Source: CBDFGN01 sp965247065 (GTDB taxonomy: Bacteria; Bacteroidota; Bacteroidia; Cytophagales; Cyclobacteriaceae). From it: DNA of 64,000 bases. How positions within the stretch are numbered: the first letter of the stretch is position 1; each line of letters starts with the position of its first letter. The stretch lies in assembly GCA_965247065.1 (NCBI GenBank), contig CBDFGN010000006.1, positions 4,712,001 through 4,776,000 of the forward strand. Reading direction: 5' to 3'. The position numbers and the translations under genes are program-made. Shown here one piece after another: positions 18,880-27,510 of the stretch. Below the pieces are notes generated by a model. That model searched no databases. It was given only the letters and a program-made list of their open reading frames with translations, and was not told the DNA's origin.

Positions 18880-20694
18880 GTGAAAATTTACCAAAATAAT
18901 ATCCAGAAATATGAGGCTAGGATCTTAAAGTTGGCTAGGATTTTGGGTTGGCTTTCCACGCTTAGACTGGCTGCTTTTGCACTCTCCGCCGTTCTGATTA
19001 CGATTCTGGCAAATGAACGATTGGGGACTTTAGTGCTGATTGCTGTTCCCCTGTTTGTGTTTGGCTTTGGTCTATTAATAAAACGCCATAATCGGGTTGC
19101 TTATCTAAAACGACACACAACTCATTTACGAGAAGTAAATGAAGATGAGCTCTTAAAGCTAGGGAACCAATTATCAGGCTTTCCAACAGGGCAAGCTTTT
19201 GTCAATCGTGATCATCCATATGTTTCAGATTTGGATTTTTTTGGTCCACACTCACTTTTTCAACTTTTAAATCGAACCACTACCGAGTCTGGAAGTTTAT
19301 GTCTGGCAGAATGGCTTTCTGATTCCGCTTCAAAGGATGTCATTCTTGAAAGGCAACAAGCCATAAAGGAACTCGCTCCAAATGTGGATTGGAGACAGCA
19401 CTTTCAGGCATTGGGTAGGCACCACCAGAATTCTAAGAGTGCATATCTCGATCTGTTGTCTTGGGTAAAGAAGCCAGAACAATTACTACCCCATAAATCA
19501 AAATACCTGGCCGTATCTATCCTTCTATCCTTGTTGTCAACGTCAGCGTCGGTTTTTTTTCTGGCCTACATCTTTTCGCCCGATTGGCTTATGGGTATGA
19601 TTCCATTGACTATCGTTTTGTTAGTCAATCTTCTCGTCCTGAGAAGAATAACGCCCATTGCAGATGAGATCATAGAGGATACGCGCAATAATCAAAAGAC
19701 ATTAGCTGGCTATCAATCCCTCATCGCTGAAATTGAATTAGGAAGTTTTCATTCAGGCAAACTTCAAAAGCTACAGCAGGTATTCCGAGTCAATGGTTTT
19801 TCGGCCGCAAATGAAATCAACCAGCTGAAGAAGATATTTGAAATGGGTGACGCCAGGAGAAATTCCTTTTATTCTATTTTTAACATCTTATGGTTCCTGG
19901 ATGTTTATTGGATAATCCTGACCGAAAAATGGAAATCCAAGAACAGACCCTACTTAGAAGATTGGGCCTTTGCCGTAAGTGAATTTGAGGTTTTGAACAG
20001 CATTGCTGCCTTTTATTATTCCAATCCGTCATTCACTTTTGCAGAAATAAATAAAGAGCCTTATAGCATTCTTTTTGAAATGGTCGGACATCCATTGATC
20101 AGCACCGAACACAGAGTTTGCAATGATTTTGATTTAGAAGGTCGTGGAAAAATAGCCATGATCACAGGTTCCAACATGGCAGGGAAAAGTACTTTCTTGA
20201 GAACTATCGGAGTGAACCTGGTTCTGGCATTAATGGGGGCACCCTGTTGCGCCAAGTCCGGACAAGTATCAAACATGAGATTATTTACCAGTATGAGGAC
20301 CCTGGACAACCTGGAGGAAGGGAGTTCTTCATTCCATGCAGAATTGAAAAGGATAGAGCAGCTTTTGAAGCTAATTAACAGTGGTCAAGCCATATTCTTT
20401 CTTTTGGATGAAATGTTTAAGGGAACCAATTCGCAGGATCGCCATAAGGGGGGAGTATCATTAATCAAGCAGTTAAGTGAACTCAATGCTTTTGGAATCA
20501 TTTCAACGCATGATTTGGAGTTGGCAAAATTAGCGAGTACCCTTAAGATCGGTGCTAACTTCAACTTTTACAGCGAAATACTGGAAGGTGAAATGACCTT
20601 TAACTATAAGCTGACCAAGGGCATATGTAGTGATTTCAATGCGAGTGAATTAATGAAAAAAAGTGGCATAAACATTCTTTCTAATCTTGAGTAA
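18880..20694 (+). CDS. Membrane-anchored MutS-like ATPase
   Basis: 604 aa, GTG start. Two hydrophobic pairs near the N-terminus (LRLAAFALSAVLITILA; LVLIAVPLFVFGFGLLI) and another pair near residues 205-250 anchor it in the membrane. The C-terminal MutS ATPase domain has Walker A GSNMAGKSTFLRTIG, LFTSMRTLDNLEEGSSSFHA, Walker B FLLDEMFKGTNSQDR and the His of ISTHDLELA. The mismatch-recognition domain is absent, so it is unlikely to do mismatch repair; the family is widespread in Bacteroidota with unknown role. About 40 codons of another unidentified coding remnant follow directly (20698-20826). Confidence 0.9.
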   Translation: MKIYQNNIQKYEARILKLARILGWLSTLRLAAFALSAVLITILANERLGTLVLIAVPLFVFGFGLLIKRHNRVAYLKRHTTHLREVNEDELLKLGNQLSGFPTGQAFVNRDHPYVSDLDFFGPHSLFQLLNRTTTESGSLCLAEWLSDSASKDVILERQQAIKELAPNVDWRQHFQALGRHHQNSKSAYLDLLSWVKKPEQLLPHKSKYLAVSILLSLLSTSASVFFLAYIFSPDWLMGMIPLTIVLLVNLLVLRRITPIADEIIEDTRNNQKTLAGYQSLIAEIELGSFHSGKLQKLQQVFRVNGFSAANEINQLKKIFEMGDARRNSFYSIFNILWFLDVYWIILTEKWKSKNRPYLEDWAFAVSEFEVLNSIAAFYYSNPSFTFAEINKEPYSILFEMVGHPLISTEHRVCNDFDLEGRGKIAMITGSNMAGKSTFLRTIGVNLVLALMGAPCCAKSGQVSNMRLFTSMRTLDNLEEGSSSFHAELKRIEQLLKLINSGQAIFFLLDEMFKGTNSQDRHKGGVSLIKQLSELNAFGIISTHDLELAKLASTLKIGANFNFYSEILEGEMTFNYKLTKGICSDFNASELMKKSGINILSNLE

Positions 20695-20948
20695 ATGTGA
20701 TCGGTCTTGAAAGGTATACTGAAGACTTTGAAAAAGGACCAAACAATCCAACAAACCCAAAGGGAGCACATATCGGAATGTATTACAGAGGTTCAACAAT
20801 CAACCAGGCATGGCAAAATTCCTAAGTTTGGAATCAAAAGTCTCATCGGTTTGATCTGGCATATAGCCTCCTTTTGAGCTTTCGTTTTGTGAGACGATTT
20901 TACTTTGGCTGACAACAAATTTTCCAGGTCATCAACCCTGTCAAACAT

Positions 20949-21587
20949 TTAATTCGGAAGGCGCTTCTTCAACCAGGTGATTTGTCCTCGATGATTCGCC
21001 TCATGTTCGCATACATGAAACCATTTCCAATAAGTATTGAGATCCCCATTGTCCGACCATATTGGATCGATTGCCAGTAGCCATTCATCATCTCGGTTCT
21101 TTAGTTCTGCCAGTGTTTCGTTCCTTACCTCAGTAATCGCATCCAAATAATAAGCAAGTCCCTGTCCCTTAATGGTATTACGTCCCTTATCCCCCAATTC
21201 AGATGCTGCCCCCCAAACCTTCTGCTCATTTTCATTAAACTCCCTACCTTCAAATGTGTTTACTTGATAAAATTTCTCTGTTGCTCCCAGATGAAGTAGC
21301 AAGGCTCCAATGGTGTTGGCTTCCGGGTCGTGCAAGTAATCCAGTTCCTCAATCATCATGTTTTCAACAAGGTCCAAAATGGTTTGCCGGTTATAGTTCA
21401 ACATGGAAACTATAGTTCCTATTTGAGGAGAGTATCCTTCCATTGGCCCAATGAAGAATAATGAAGGTTGCTGCTGACTTTCCCTTGCCTCTGCCATTGG
21501 GGTAAGGCCCCCGAGACCCGCAACACCGATAGTATACGATGTTGTTGTTTTGACAAAACTTCTTCGGTTCATTTTGATTTCTTCCAT
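20949..21587 (-). CDS. DinB-like metal-binding four-helix protein, exported
   Basis: 212 aa. A twin-arginine-like start NRRSFVKTTTSYTIGVAGLG suggests export by Tat; a start at the second Met (NRRSF) is also possible. The DinB fold follows: IVSMLNYNRQTILDLVENM, GALLLHLGATEKFYQVNTF and HVCEHEANHRGQITWLKKRL, where the three His form the usual metal site. In the DinB/YfiT superfamily members act as thiol-dependent metalloenzymes or are uncharacterised. Stands alone. Confidence 0.85.
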   Translation of the reverse strand: MEEIKMNRRSFVKTTTSYTIGVAGLGGLTPMAEARESQQQPSLFFIGPMEGYSPQIGTIVSMLNYNRQTILDLVENMMIEELDYLHDPEANTIGALLLHLGATEKFYQVNTFEGREFNENEQKVWGAASELGDKGRNTIKGQGLAYYLDAITEVRNETLAELKNRDDEWLLAIDPIWSDNGDLNTYWKWFHVCEHEANHRGQITWLKKRLPN

Positions 21588-21734
21588 GGCTCAGTAGTTT
21601 AATAGGAGTGTTTTCAGAAATGCTTATTGAATGAATCTAATATAGTTTTTATAAAAGACATAAGTGGTTTTGAGATGGATTCGTTTTGTGAGAGTATACC
21701 AGTGCTAATGGTACTAGTGTAAATAGATAATACT

Positions 21735-22124
21735 TCAATTTGACTTAACCTTGTTCGACACAGAAACCCATTCAAAAATACTAACACAGACCAAAGCTAT
21801 TGCCAGCAGCCATAACAGTATACTGCCAGTACTTGTTATTGAAGTTGTACTTCCAATCAACCATGCGATTAAAGCGATACCAAATGTGAGATTTATACTC
21901 ACTGCTCCACCTAATCCAAGTCCCCTTACACTCGGTTGGTATCGCTGCACCAGCAAAGCTATCCCAATACCAACGAATACGGCACTTAGAATAATAGGGT
22001 AAAACGTACTTTCAGGTGAAGGAATTCCTAGCAGGTTGGTTACTCGAATCGGAAATATTATAAGCGGTAAACCCAATAGAATATTCCCTAGTCCGTCTAA
22101 TTCGAGTAGTGTTGATTCTTTCAT
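21735..22124 (-). CDS. Four-helix integral membrane protein, unknown
   Basis: 129 aa with four clear hydrophobic helices (IIFPIRVTNLLGI region; FYPIILSAVFVGIGIALLVQ; AVSINLTFGIALIAWLIGS; SILLWLLAIALVCVSIFEWV). The glycine-rich loop RGLGLGGAVSIN lies between helices 2 and 3. No family recognised. Confidence 0.7.
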   Translation of the reverse strand: MKESTLLELDGLGNILLGLPLIIFPIRVTNLLGIPSPESTFYPIILSAVFVGIGIALLVQRYQPSVRGLGLGGAVSINLTFGIALIAWLIGSTTSITSTGSILLWLLAIALVCVSIFEWVSVSNKVKSN

Positions 22125-22525
22125 TATCAGACTTTCTTTTTGTTCGCAATGGAATTTAGGAAAATCAAAAGAGTTTTAGCCACTATTAGAGTATCAGTTC
22201 GACTATTGACAAAGATTCGTTTCGTGAGACTCCTCAATCAAATTACTGGCTTAATGATTCTTAAAGAACCATTACTTCCCCAAATGTTGGTCATAGCATA
22301 CGCAAAATATAGGGTGAAAATTACGAGTTCGGGAGGGCTGACAATTTTCTGTTGGCTTTTCGATCACCTCGAACTCTTCATTCTGGAGACATATTCAGTC
22401 TCATAGTAGTTCAGATCATTGATCGTCCACTTCTCGTATCTAAGGAATCGTTTTAGAAACCCTCCCAATCCTTGAATCAATGTGACTGAGGATAACAAAT
22501 GAATTTGTGATAAATTATACCATTG
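22125..22525. other. Intergenic stretch with no recognisable gene
   Basis: About 400 bp. A plus-strand frame across part of it shows no family resemblance and no sensible start. No repeat of the array or plasmid type was found. Confidence 0.5.
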
Positions 22526-23437
22526 ATGAGTGAATTAGCCGACCAAAACCCCAAGCCGCTTCCAAATCATACCTTTATCTCGATGATACTGGTTTCCATA
22601 GGATCTTTTTTGGTCATTGGCCCAGGGGCTTTGCTAGTTTTTGATCTGGATCAAGATAGTTTGGGGACTATTTTATCTGATCCTGCAAACAATCCCCAGG
22701 CCAAGATACCCATTTACATTATTCAGGGTACGGCCTCATTAATTGGATTTGTAATCGTACCCTTGATTTATCTGTCTAAAATCCAGATTCCCTTTTTCAG
22801 GAGGATGGTAGTACCACAATATCCAAGCGTCAGAGCGATTCTTCAGACCGCTTTCATCGCGGTAACTTTTATGGTAGTTCTCGCTCCGGTTGTTGAATGG
22901 AATGCCAATATGACCCTTCCTGGTTTTCTTTTCCCGCTTGAGGAATGGGCAAGGCACTATGAATGGATAATGGAGCAGATGACTCAGTATTTGACTCATT
23001 TTGATAATCCCGGTCTATTTGTTCTTGGGGTTGTGGTTATTGCCATTATTCCTGCGGTAGGCGAAGAGTTGCTTTTCAGGGGAGTCGTTCAGAACCAGAT
23101 CTTTTTCCTTACCAGCAGGCCCCATTTGGCGATTTGGATTGCCGCTTTTCTGTTCAGCGCCGTTCATCTTCAGTTCTTCGGATTCCTGCCGCGAATGTTG
23201 CTTGGGGTTCTATTGGGTTATTTATATTACTGGTCAGGAAATTTGCTGATCCCCATTTTGGCCCACTTTGTCAATAATGGTATTATTCTGACAATAATCT
23301 ATTTGCACCAGTTGGGAGTGATCGAATTTGATTTAAGATCCACAGATCAAATTGAATTATTACCGGTGATCCTTTCAATTCTGGTAGTTTCCGGTTTAAT
23401 CTTAAATTTCAGAAACTCCTTCCGGAAAGACCCTTAA
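22526..23437 (+). CDS. CPBP-family intramembrane metalloprotease (CAAX-type)
   Basis: 303 aa with about eight hydrophobic helices. The CPBP signature is complete: GEELLFRGVVQNQIFF (Glu-Glu and Arg), AAFLFSAVHLQFFGFLPRML (His) and NLLIPILAHFVNNGII (His). Proteases of this family sit in the cytoplasmic membrane; some process prenylated or signal peptides, others give bacteriocin immunity. The ATG at 22526 is chosen over the TTG one codon earlier. Confidence 0.9.
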   Translation: MSELADQNPKPLPNHTFISMILVSIGSFLVIGPGALLVFDLDQDSLGTILSDPANNPQAKIPIYIIQGTASLIGFVIVPLIYLSKIQIPFFRRMVVPQYPSVRAILQTAFIAVTFMVVLAPVVEWNANMTLPGFLFPLEEWARHYEWIMEQMTQYLTHFDNPGLFVLGVVVIAIIPAVGEELLFRGVVQNQIFFLTSRPHLAIWIAAFLFSAVHLQFFGFLPRMLLGVLLGYLYYWSGNLLIPILAHFVNNGIILTIIYLHQLGVIEFDLRSTDQIELLPVILSILVVSGLILNFRNSFRKDP

Positions 23438-23665
23438 TAAAATTCTACAGGGATTTGCGACCTACCCATGAACTCCATGTCGTCGATTAATTAACTGGTT
23501 TGTAATGATTTCAAAACCTTTCGTTCTGCGAGACCTAAAATTCAGATTGGAGAAGATAGGACCTTTTACCGAAGTTCTTTTGTGTATAATTTTAAATGAT
23601 GAATGGGGGTATTGATCGGGCTATTAAATCTATGGGATGTTACCCAACTGAATCGTAGAGGAATT

Positions 23666-24456
23666 ATGAACAGGGTCGCTTTTACCAAACTCCTCGTTTT
23701 CACAAGTTCATTTTTCTGGTTACTCAATGTTCAGGGGCAGTCAACAAGCATTAGTGGGAGGATAATTGATAGGAACACACGGGAAGGCATTCCATTCGCG
23801 CACATAGCTATTGAAGATACCCGCATGGGCGCCATATCCGATTTAAATGGTGATTTTATTCTGAACTATCCGGAACAACATCAGCCTGAAATACTTAGGG
23901 TATCCTGCCTGGGCTATAAACCCATAACGATCTCATTGCACAGGCTGAATCAGCCGATAATGGAGATAATGCTTGAACAGAATATTGTTCAACTGAAGGA
24001 GGTGGTCGTGAAGCCGGAAGACCCCGAGGACTTACTAAAGGAGGCACTGCGAAAAGTGCCGGAAAACTATGACACTACCGCTGCCATGCTTTCCGGGTAT
24101 TATAAAATGTCCTCTCTGTTGGGAGATAAAAACATCAAGTATACCGAGGCATTTATTGACATACATAAAGTCCCTTATCAAGCCTACAGGAAGGATAATC
24201 AATTCCTGGGCGATTCGATCCGTTTGCGTGAGATCAGGACCAAACCAAGTGACATTGAGGACTGGAAACTCAAGATCATGCTTCCCTGGGAAAAGAGTAT
24301 TTATTATTTGGAGGTACGGGATATTGCGAAAGAATTCAGTTCTAAAAAGAACGCATTTAATAAGTTCATCTCAAGTCATCACTTTGAAGTTGATAAAATG
24401 GTGATGATAAACGGTCGCAGCACATACAAGATCGGGATAAAACCAAAAAAGAATAT
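23666..24456 (+). pseudogene. CarboxypepD_reg-like surface protein, 3' part cut by IS1595
   Basis: A signal peptide (KLLVFTSSFFWLLNVQGQS) is followed by the carboxypeptidase-regulatory-like domain SISGRIIDRNTREGIPFAHI, GAISDLNGDFILNYPE and EILRVSCLGYKPITISL, as in outer-membrane surface proteins of Bacteroidota, then about 150 residues typical of the DUF5686-like or related extension. The frame ends at the IS1595 left end (24457). No continuing frame could be identified after the IS. A longer start at 23603 would put 21 extra residues before the signal peptide. Confidence 0.75.
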
Positions 24457-25437
24457 GCTAGTCCGCAATCGTACCACTAAACTGAGCTAAAGACAAGATT
24501 ATCAAACAGATTGGTTGAATACCTTCGATTGAGCTTATAACAGAACTCATCCAAATAGTACTGAAGGTACTTTTCTTTGATAACATGATAAATGCCCAGC
24601 AGGGTCCGCTTTGCATTTGCAATGGCTATGTGTACCCATTTGAGTTCATCGGCACCCTCCCAGGAGGATTTAAAACTCACGTGAACATCTACCAGGCTTT
24701 TCAAATCCACATAACCGGTGGATTGATCAGTGAACAAAACGCTGGCAGGATCAATGGCTTGGCTGACGACCTGCTGAATCGCCTCCTTGCTTTCTGAACG
24801 GTGAGCCTTCATCTTGAACTGCCCACAGAAATGCTCTGTGCGTCCGTCGATTTCCAATGGAAAGGATTCCGCCATTACAGTTACTTTTGATTTCTTTTGG
24901 CTTCCTTTGCCCCGTTTAAGCCTTTTCTTAACCCGTTTGGACGTACCGGTGGCGAAATAGGCATCGTCCAGTTCTACCATCCCGGCAAGTGTTTGAGTCC
25001 CATCGGCCTTTCCCATGGCTGCTCGTATTTTGCGCATCATCAACCAAATCGGCTCATAGCGTTTGTGGCCCAGTTGTCTTCTGACTTCATGGGCAGAAAA
25101 CCCTTTCTTAGTGGAGCTCATCAGGTGAAAGGCTATGTACCAATACCAAAATGGAAGTTTGCTGCTCTGCAGTACAGTACCGCTTCGAAGGGTAGTCCTA
25201 AAACCGCATTGCTTGCACTGAAACTGCTCTTTTCCGGAAAGCCAATAATGCGAAGGGTGACTGCATTTCTTGCAGATAATCCCTTTCCTGATCCGATACT
25301 CGCGAAAATGATCACGGCACATCTGTTCATTGGGAAACCGTTTAATAAATTCTACAAGGTTCATGGCTATGTTTTTTTCAACAAGGTCGCCAAGCCCTCT
25401 GACAGCTTATGTCAATTGGGTATCTTTACGGACTAGC
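24457..25437 (-). mobile_element. IS1595-family insertion sequence
   Basis: 981 bp between inverted ends GCTAGTCCG (24457) and CGGACTAGC (25437), with one ISXO2-type transposase gene. I see no clear target duplication. Confidence 0.85.
24477..25364 (-). CDS. IS1595-family (ISXO2-like) transposase
   Basis: 295 aa. N-terminal zinc ribbon CKKCSHPSHYW and FQCKQCGFRTTLRSGTVLQ, then the ISXO2-like DDE domain: GMVELDDAYFATGTSKRV (Asp), VLFTDQSTGYVDL (Asp) and KWVHIAIANAKRTLLGIYH (Asn in place of the third acidic residue, as in this family). It is complete and may be active. Confidence 0.92.
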   Translation of the reverse strand: MNLVEFIKRFPNEQMCRDHFREYRIRKGIICKKCSHPSHYWLSGKEQFQCKQCGFRTTLRSGTVLQSSKLPFWYWYIAFHLMSSTKKGFSAHEVRRQLGHKRYEPIWLMMRKIRAAMGKADGTQTLAGMVELDDAYFATGTSKRVKKRLKRGKGSQKKSKVTVMAESFPLEIDGRTEHFCGQFKMKAHRSESKEAIQQVVSQAIDPASVLFTDQSTGYVDLKSLVDVHVSFKSSWEGADELKWVHIAIANAKRTLLGIYHVIKEKYLQYYLDEFCYKLNRRYSTNLFDNLVFSSV

Positions 25438-25484
25438 AGATTTTTGTTTGATTCTATTTCAAATGCTTTTCGCTTTTAAAAGAA

Positions 25485-25521
25485 TAAAATATCAATGATA
25501 TGATGGGACTAAAGCGGGGAC
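25485..25521 (-). repeat. Box-plus-hairpin dispersed repeat (minus orientation)
   Basis: Read on the minus strand: CCCCGCTTTAGTCCC, then the hairpin ATATCA-T-TGATAT and TTTTATTC. It is the only member found in minus orientation, and its stem is AT-rich, unlike the GC-rich stems further right. Confidence 0.5.
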
Positions 25522-25611
25522 ATGAAGAATATCCACAAGCGCTGTCCGAGCCTGCCACAGCGCCGAACCGAGGGCATTTAGAAGTCGGTGGATTTCAGGC
25601 CTGATCAAAAA

Positions 25612-26544
25612 TCATAGCCCATCTTCCGGCATTGTCAGATCGGGTGTTTTGGATCCCAACAGCTGCTTTGACTTTGCATACCAGTAGTCCATTTCATCAA
25701 GTCTTCCTAAATTCTCATATAATACGGCCAGATTGTAGGCTGACCGCCCCGAGATCTTGGGATCCGGGTTGTCACTGTGTCGCAGAAGCTCCTCTTCCGC
25801 GAGGTTCCAATCTTTTGCCAGGAACGCTTCATAGGCCGTTTGAAACTCTTGGGTGTCAAAAAATATTCGATCTACAGCAATCGACTGGGGGTAAAAATTG
25901 CTCATGAAGTTCATTCCGACCTGCCGGGAAATTCTTGCAGCCCACAGATCGGCCTTCCCCATTGACGGACCGGCAGCCAACAAGCCACTGTATACGGATC
26001 GATCGTCATAAAATTCACGTCCTTTCTCCATGAAATGAGCTATGGCCACCCCGTTTTGGTTGTAAATGGTGAAATAGGAAACCACTATCAGGTCGTAATA
26101 CGCTCTTCGGTCCTTTGAGCCGTCCTGATTTTCCGTTACCTCCATCTCCTGATCGAAATAAAGCGTATATGCATCGAGGGTCTGAAGGTATTCCCGATCA
26201 CACAGCTCACACAGGGTTCGCACCAACTTAGGCTGAAGGTCAGAAACAGGCCCCAAGGAAGCCATCCCGGATAACAGGGTGTCGGAAAGGAAAAGGTGGA
26301 AATGATCATCGGCATCATATCCCCACTTCAGTCCGAGAACAAGATTGCGTGCTCCCAGGGCGAAAACCTCAGCTTTGTTTTCATTAGCAAATTCCAACCG
26401 GGTGGTGTCAAACCGACTGACAAAAAGGATCTCAGCCTTATCCGTGGGAAGAAGGATTTCGGGGGGCAACTGCTTGTTTACCACGACCAGGCTGTAACAA
26501 CCGCCCAAGGACACCGAAAGGATTAATATCAGGAACCTAGCCAT
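25612..26544 (-). CDS. DUF6340-like lipoprotein with TPR-type C-terminus
   Basis: 310 aa from the ATG at 26544, which gives a lipoprotein signal ARFLILILSVSLGGCYSLVV with lipobox LGGC; 35 codons upstream are open but not signal-like. The middle has KAEILFVSRFDTTRLEF and YYDLIVVSYFTIYNQNGVAI; the C-terminus has tetratricopeptide-like helices (SGRSAYNLAVLYENLGRLDE). I recognise the pattern as a Bacteroidota outer-membrane-associated lipoprotein family, function unknown. Confidence 0.75.
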   Translation of the reverse strand: MARFLILILSVSLGGCYSLVVVNKQLPPEILLPTDKAEILFVSRFDTTRLEFANENKAEVFALGARNLVLGLKWGYDADDHFHLFLSDTLLSGMASLGPVSDLQPKLVRTLCELCDREYLQTLDAYTLYFDQEMEVTENQDGSKDRRAYYDLIVVSYFTIYNQNGVAIAHFMEKGREFYDDRSVYSGLLAAGPSMGKADLWAARISRQVGMNFMSNFYPQSIAVDRIFFDTQEFQTAYEAFLAKDWNLAEEELLRHSDNPDPKISGRSAYNLAVLYENLGRLDEMDYWYAKSKQLLGSKTPDLTMPEDGL

Positions 26545-26820
26545 AGTGGTTCGTGGGATTGATTTTATATTGATTACAACCTTTAATTTGGCAAATTTCG
26601 AAGAAATAGGCAACCCTATGGGTTGCAGGGTTTGACTGTCCTCAGGCAAGTCCCCCCGAGCAGCAAAAACGATTATTAAATTGACCTTGGGGAATGTCCA
26701 TAGGCCAAATTATGCCGTAGATTACATAACTCGCATGGTCTATTATAAAAATGATGACGGGAGCTTGCAAAGCCTACCAATTTTAGGTAGGAATTATGCG
26801 TTAGATAAAATCATAATATC

Positions 26821-27414
26821 ATGAAAACCACACCAACAATTTTAATGCTCGGATGTATTGCTTTGATCTCGGGTTTCATTTCCTGTTCGGATGATGAGGC
26901 AAAGCCAAATGACGCTGAGCCACTAGCCATAGGTGATTTTCACCAAGGCGGTGTCATTTTTTATATGGACGGGACAGGACAACACGGCTTGGTATGTGCG
27001 GTAAGCGACCAAGGCACTGCAGCCGAATGGTGCGATTCCGCAACTGAAATAAACGGCGCCGATGGCGAAGCCATCGGAACCGGTTCACAAAACACCTTGG
27101 ACATACTAGCCGGTTGCACCACCAGCGGGTCAGCAGCTGATTTATGTATGAACTTAACATCTAATGGGTTTGGCGATTGGTTTCTGCCTTCAAAAAACGA
27201 GTTGAACGAAATATATCTAAACAAAGCTGCTATAAATGCCACAACAGCGGCAAATGCAGGGGCTGCGTTTGCAGAGGAAACGTACTGGAGTTCAACCGAG
27301 TTAAATCTCGGGACCCAAAAAAGTAGTGCATGGACTCAGAATTTAGGCAATGGCATTCCAGGCACCCTCACCAAGTTCGGCACTGCCCACGTGCGCGCTG
27401 TCAGGGCTTTTTAA
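26821..27414 (+). CDS. DUF1566-like (Lcl-type) surface lipoprotein
   Basis: 197 aa. Lipoprotein signal ILMLGCIALISGFISCSDD (lipobox FISC). The DUF1566 domain covers the rest: GDFHQGGVIFYMDGTGQHGL, CMNLTSNGFGDWFLPSKNEL and TYWSSTELNLG, ending HVRAVRAF. Domains of this type occur in surface proteins and adhesins; no enzyme activity is known. It stands alone after 270 bp without other features. Confidence 0.88.
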   Translation: MKTTPTILMLGCIALISGFISCSDDEAKPNDAEPLAIGDFHQGGVIFYMDGTGQHGLVCAVSDQGTAAEWCDSATEINGADGEAIGTGSQNTLDILAGCTTSGSAADLCMNLTSNGFGDWFLPSKNELNEIYLNKAAINATTAANAGAAFAEETYWSSTELNLGTQKSSAWTQNLGNGIPGTLTKFGTAHVRAVRAF

Positions 27415-27510
27415 AAGTATCTCGTCTATTTCCCTCTCATAAAGCGCCTGGGGAGCACTGGTGGCAAAGCGGTAACTACTACTACTCCGAAGGTTCATAT
27501 TCTCTATTTA

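Noticed and set aside
22140..22406. Plus-strand open frame of 88 codons
   Set aside because: No family resemblance, weak start and composition unlike its neighbours.
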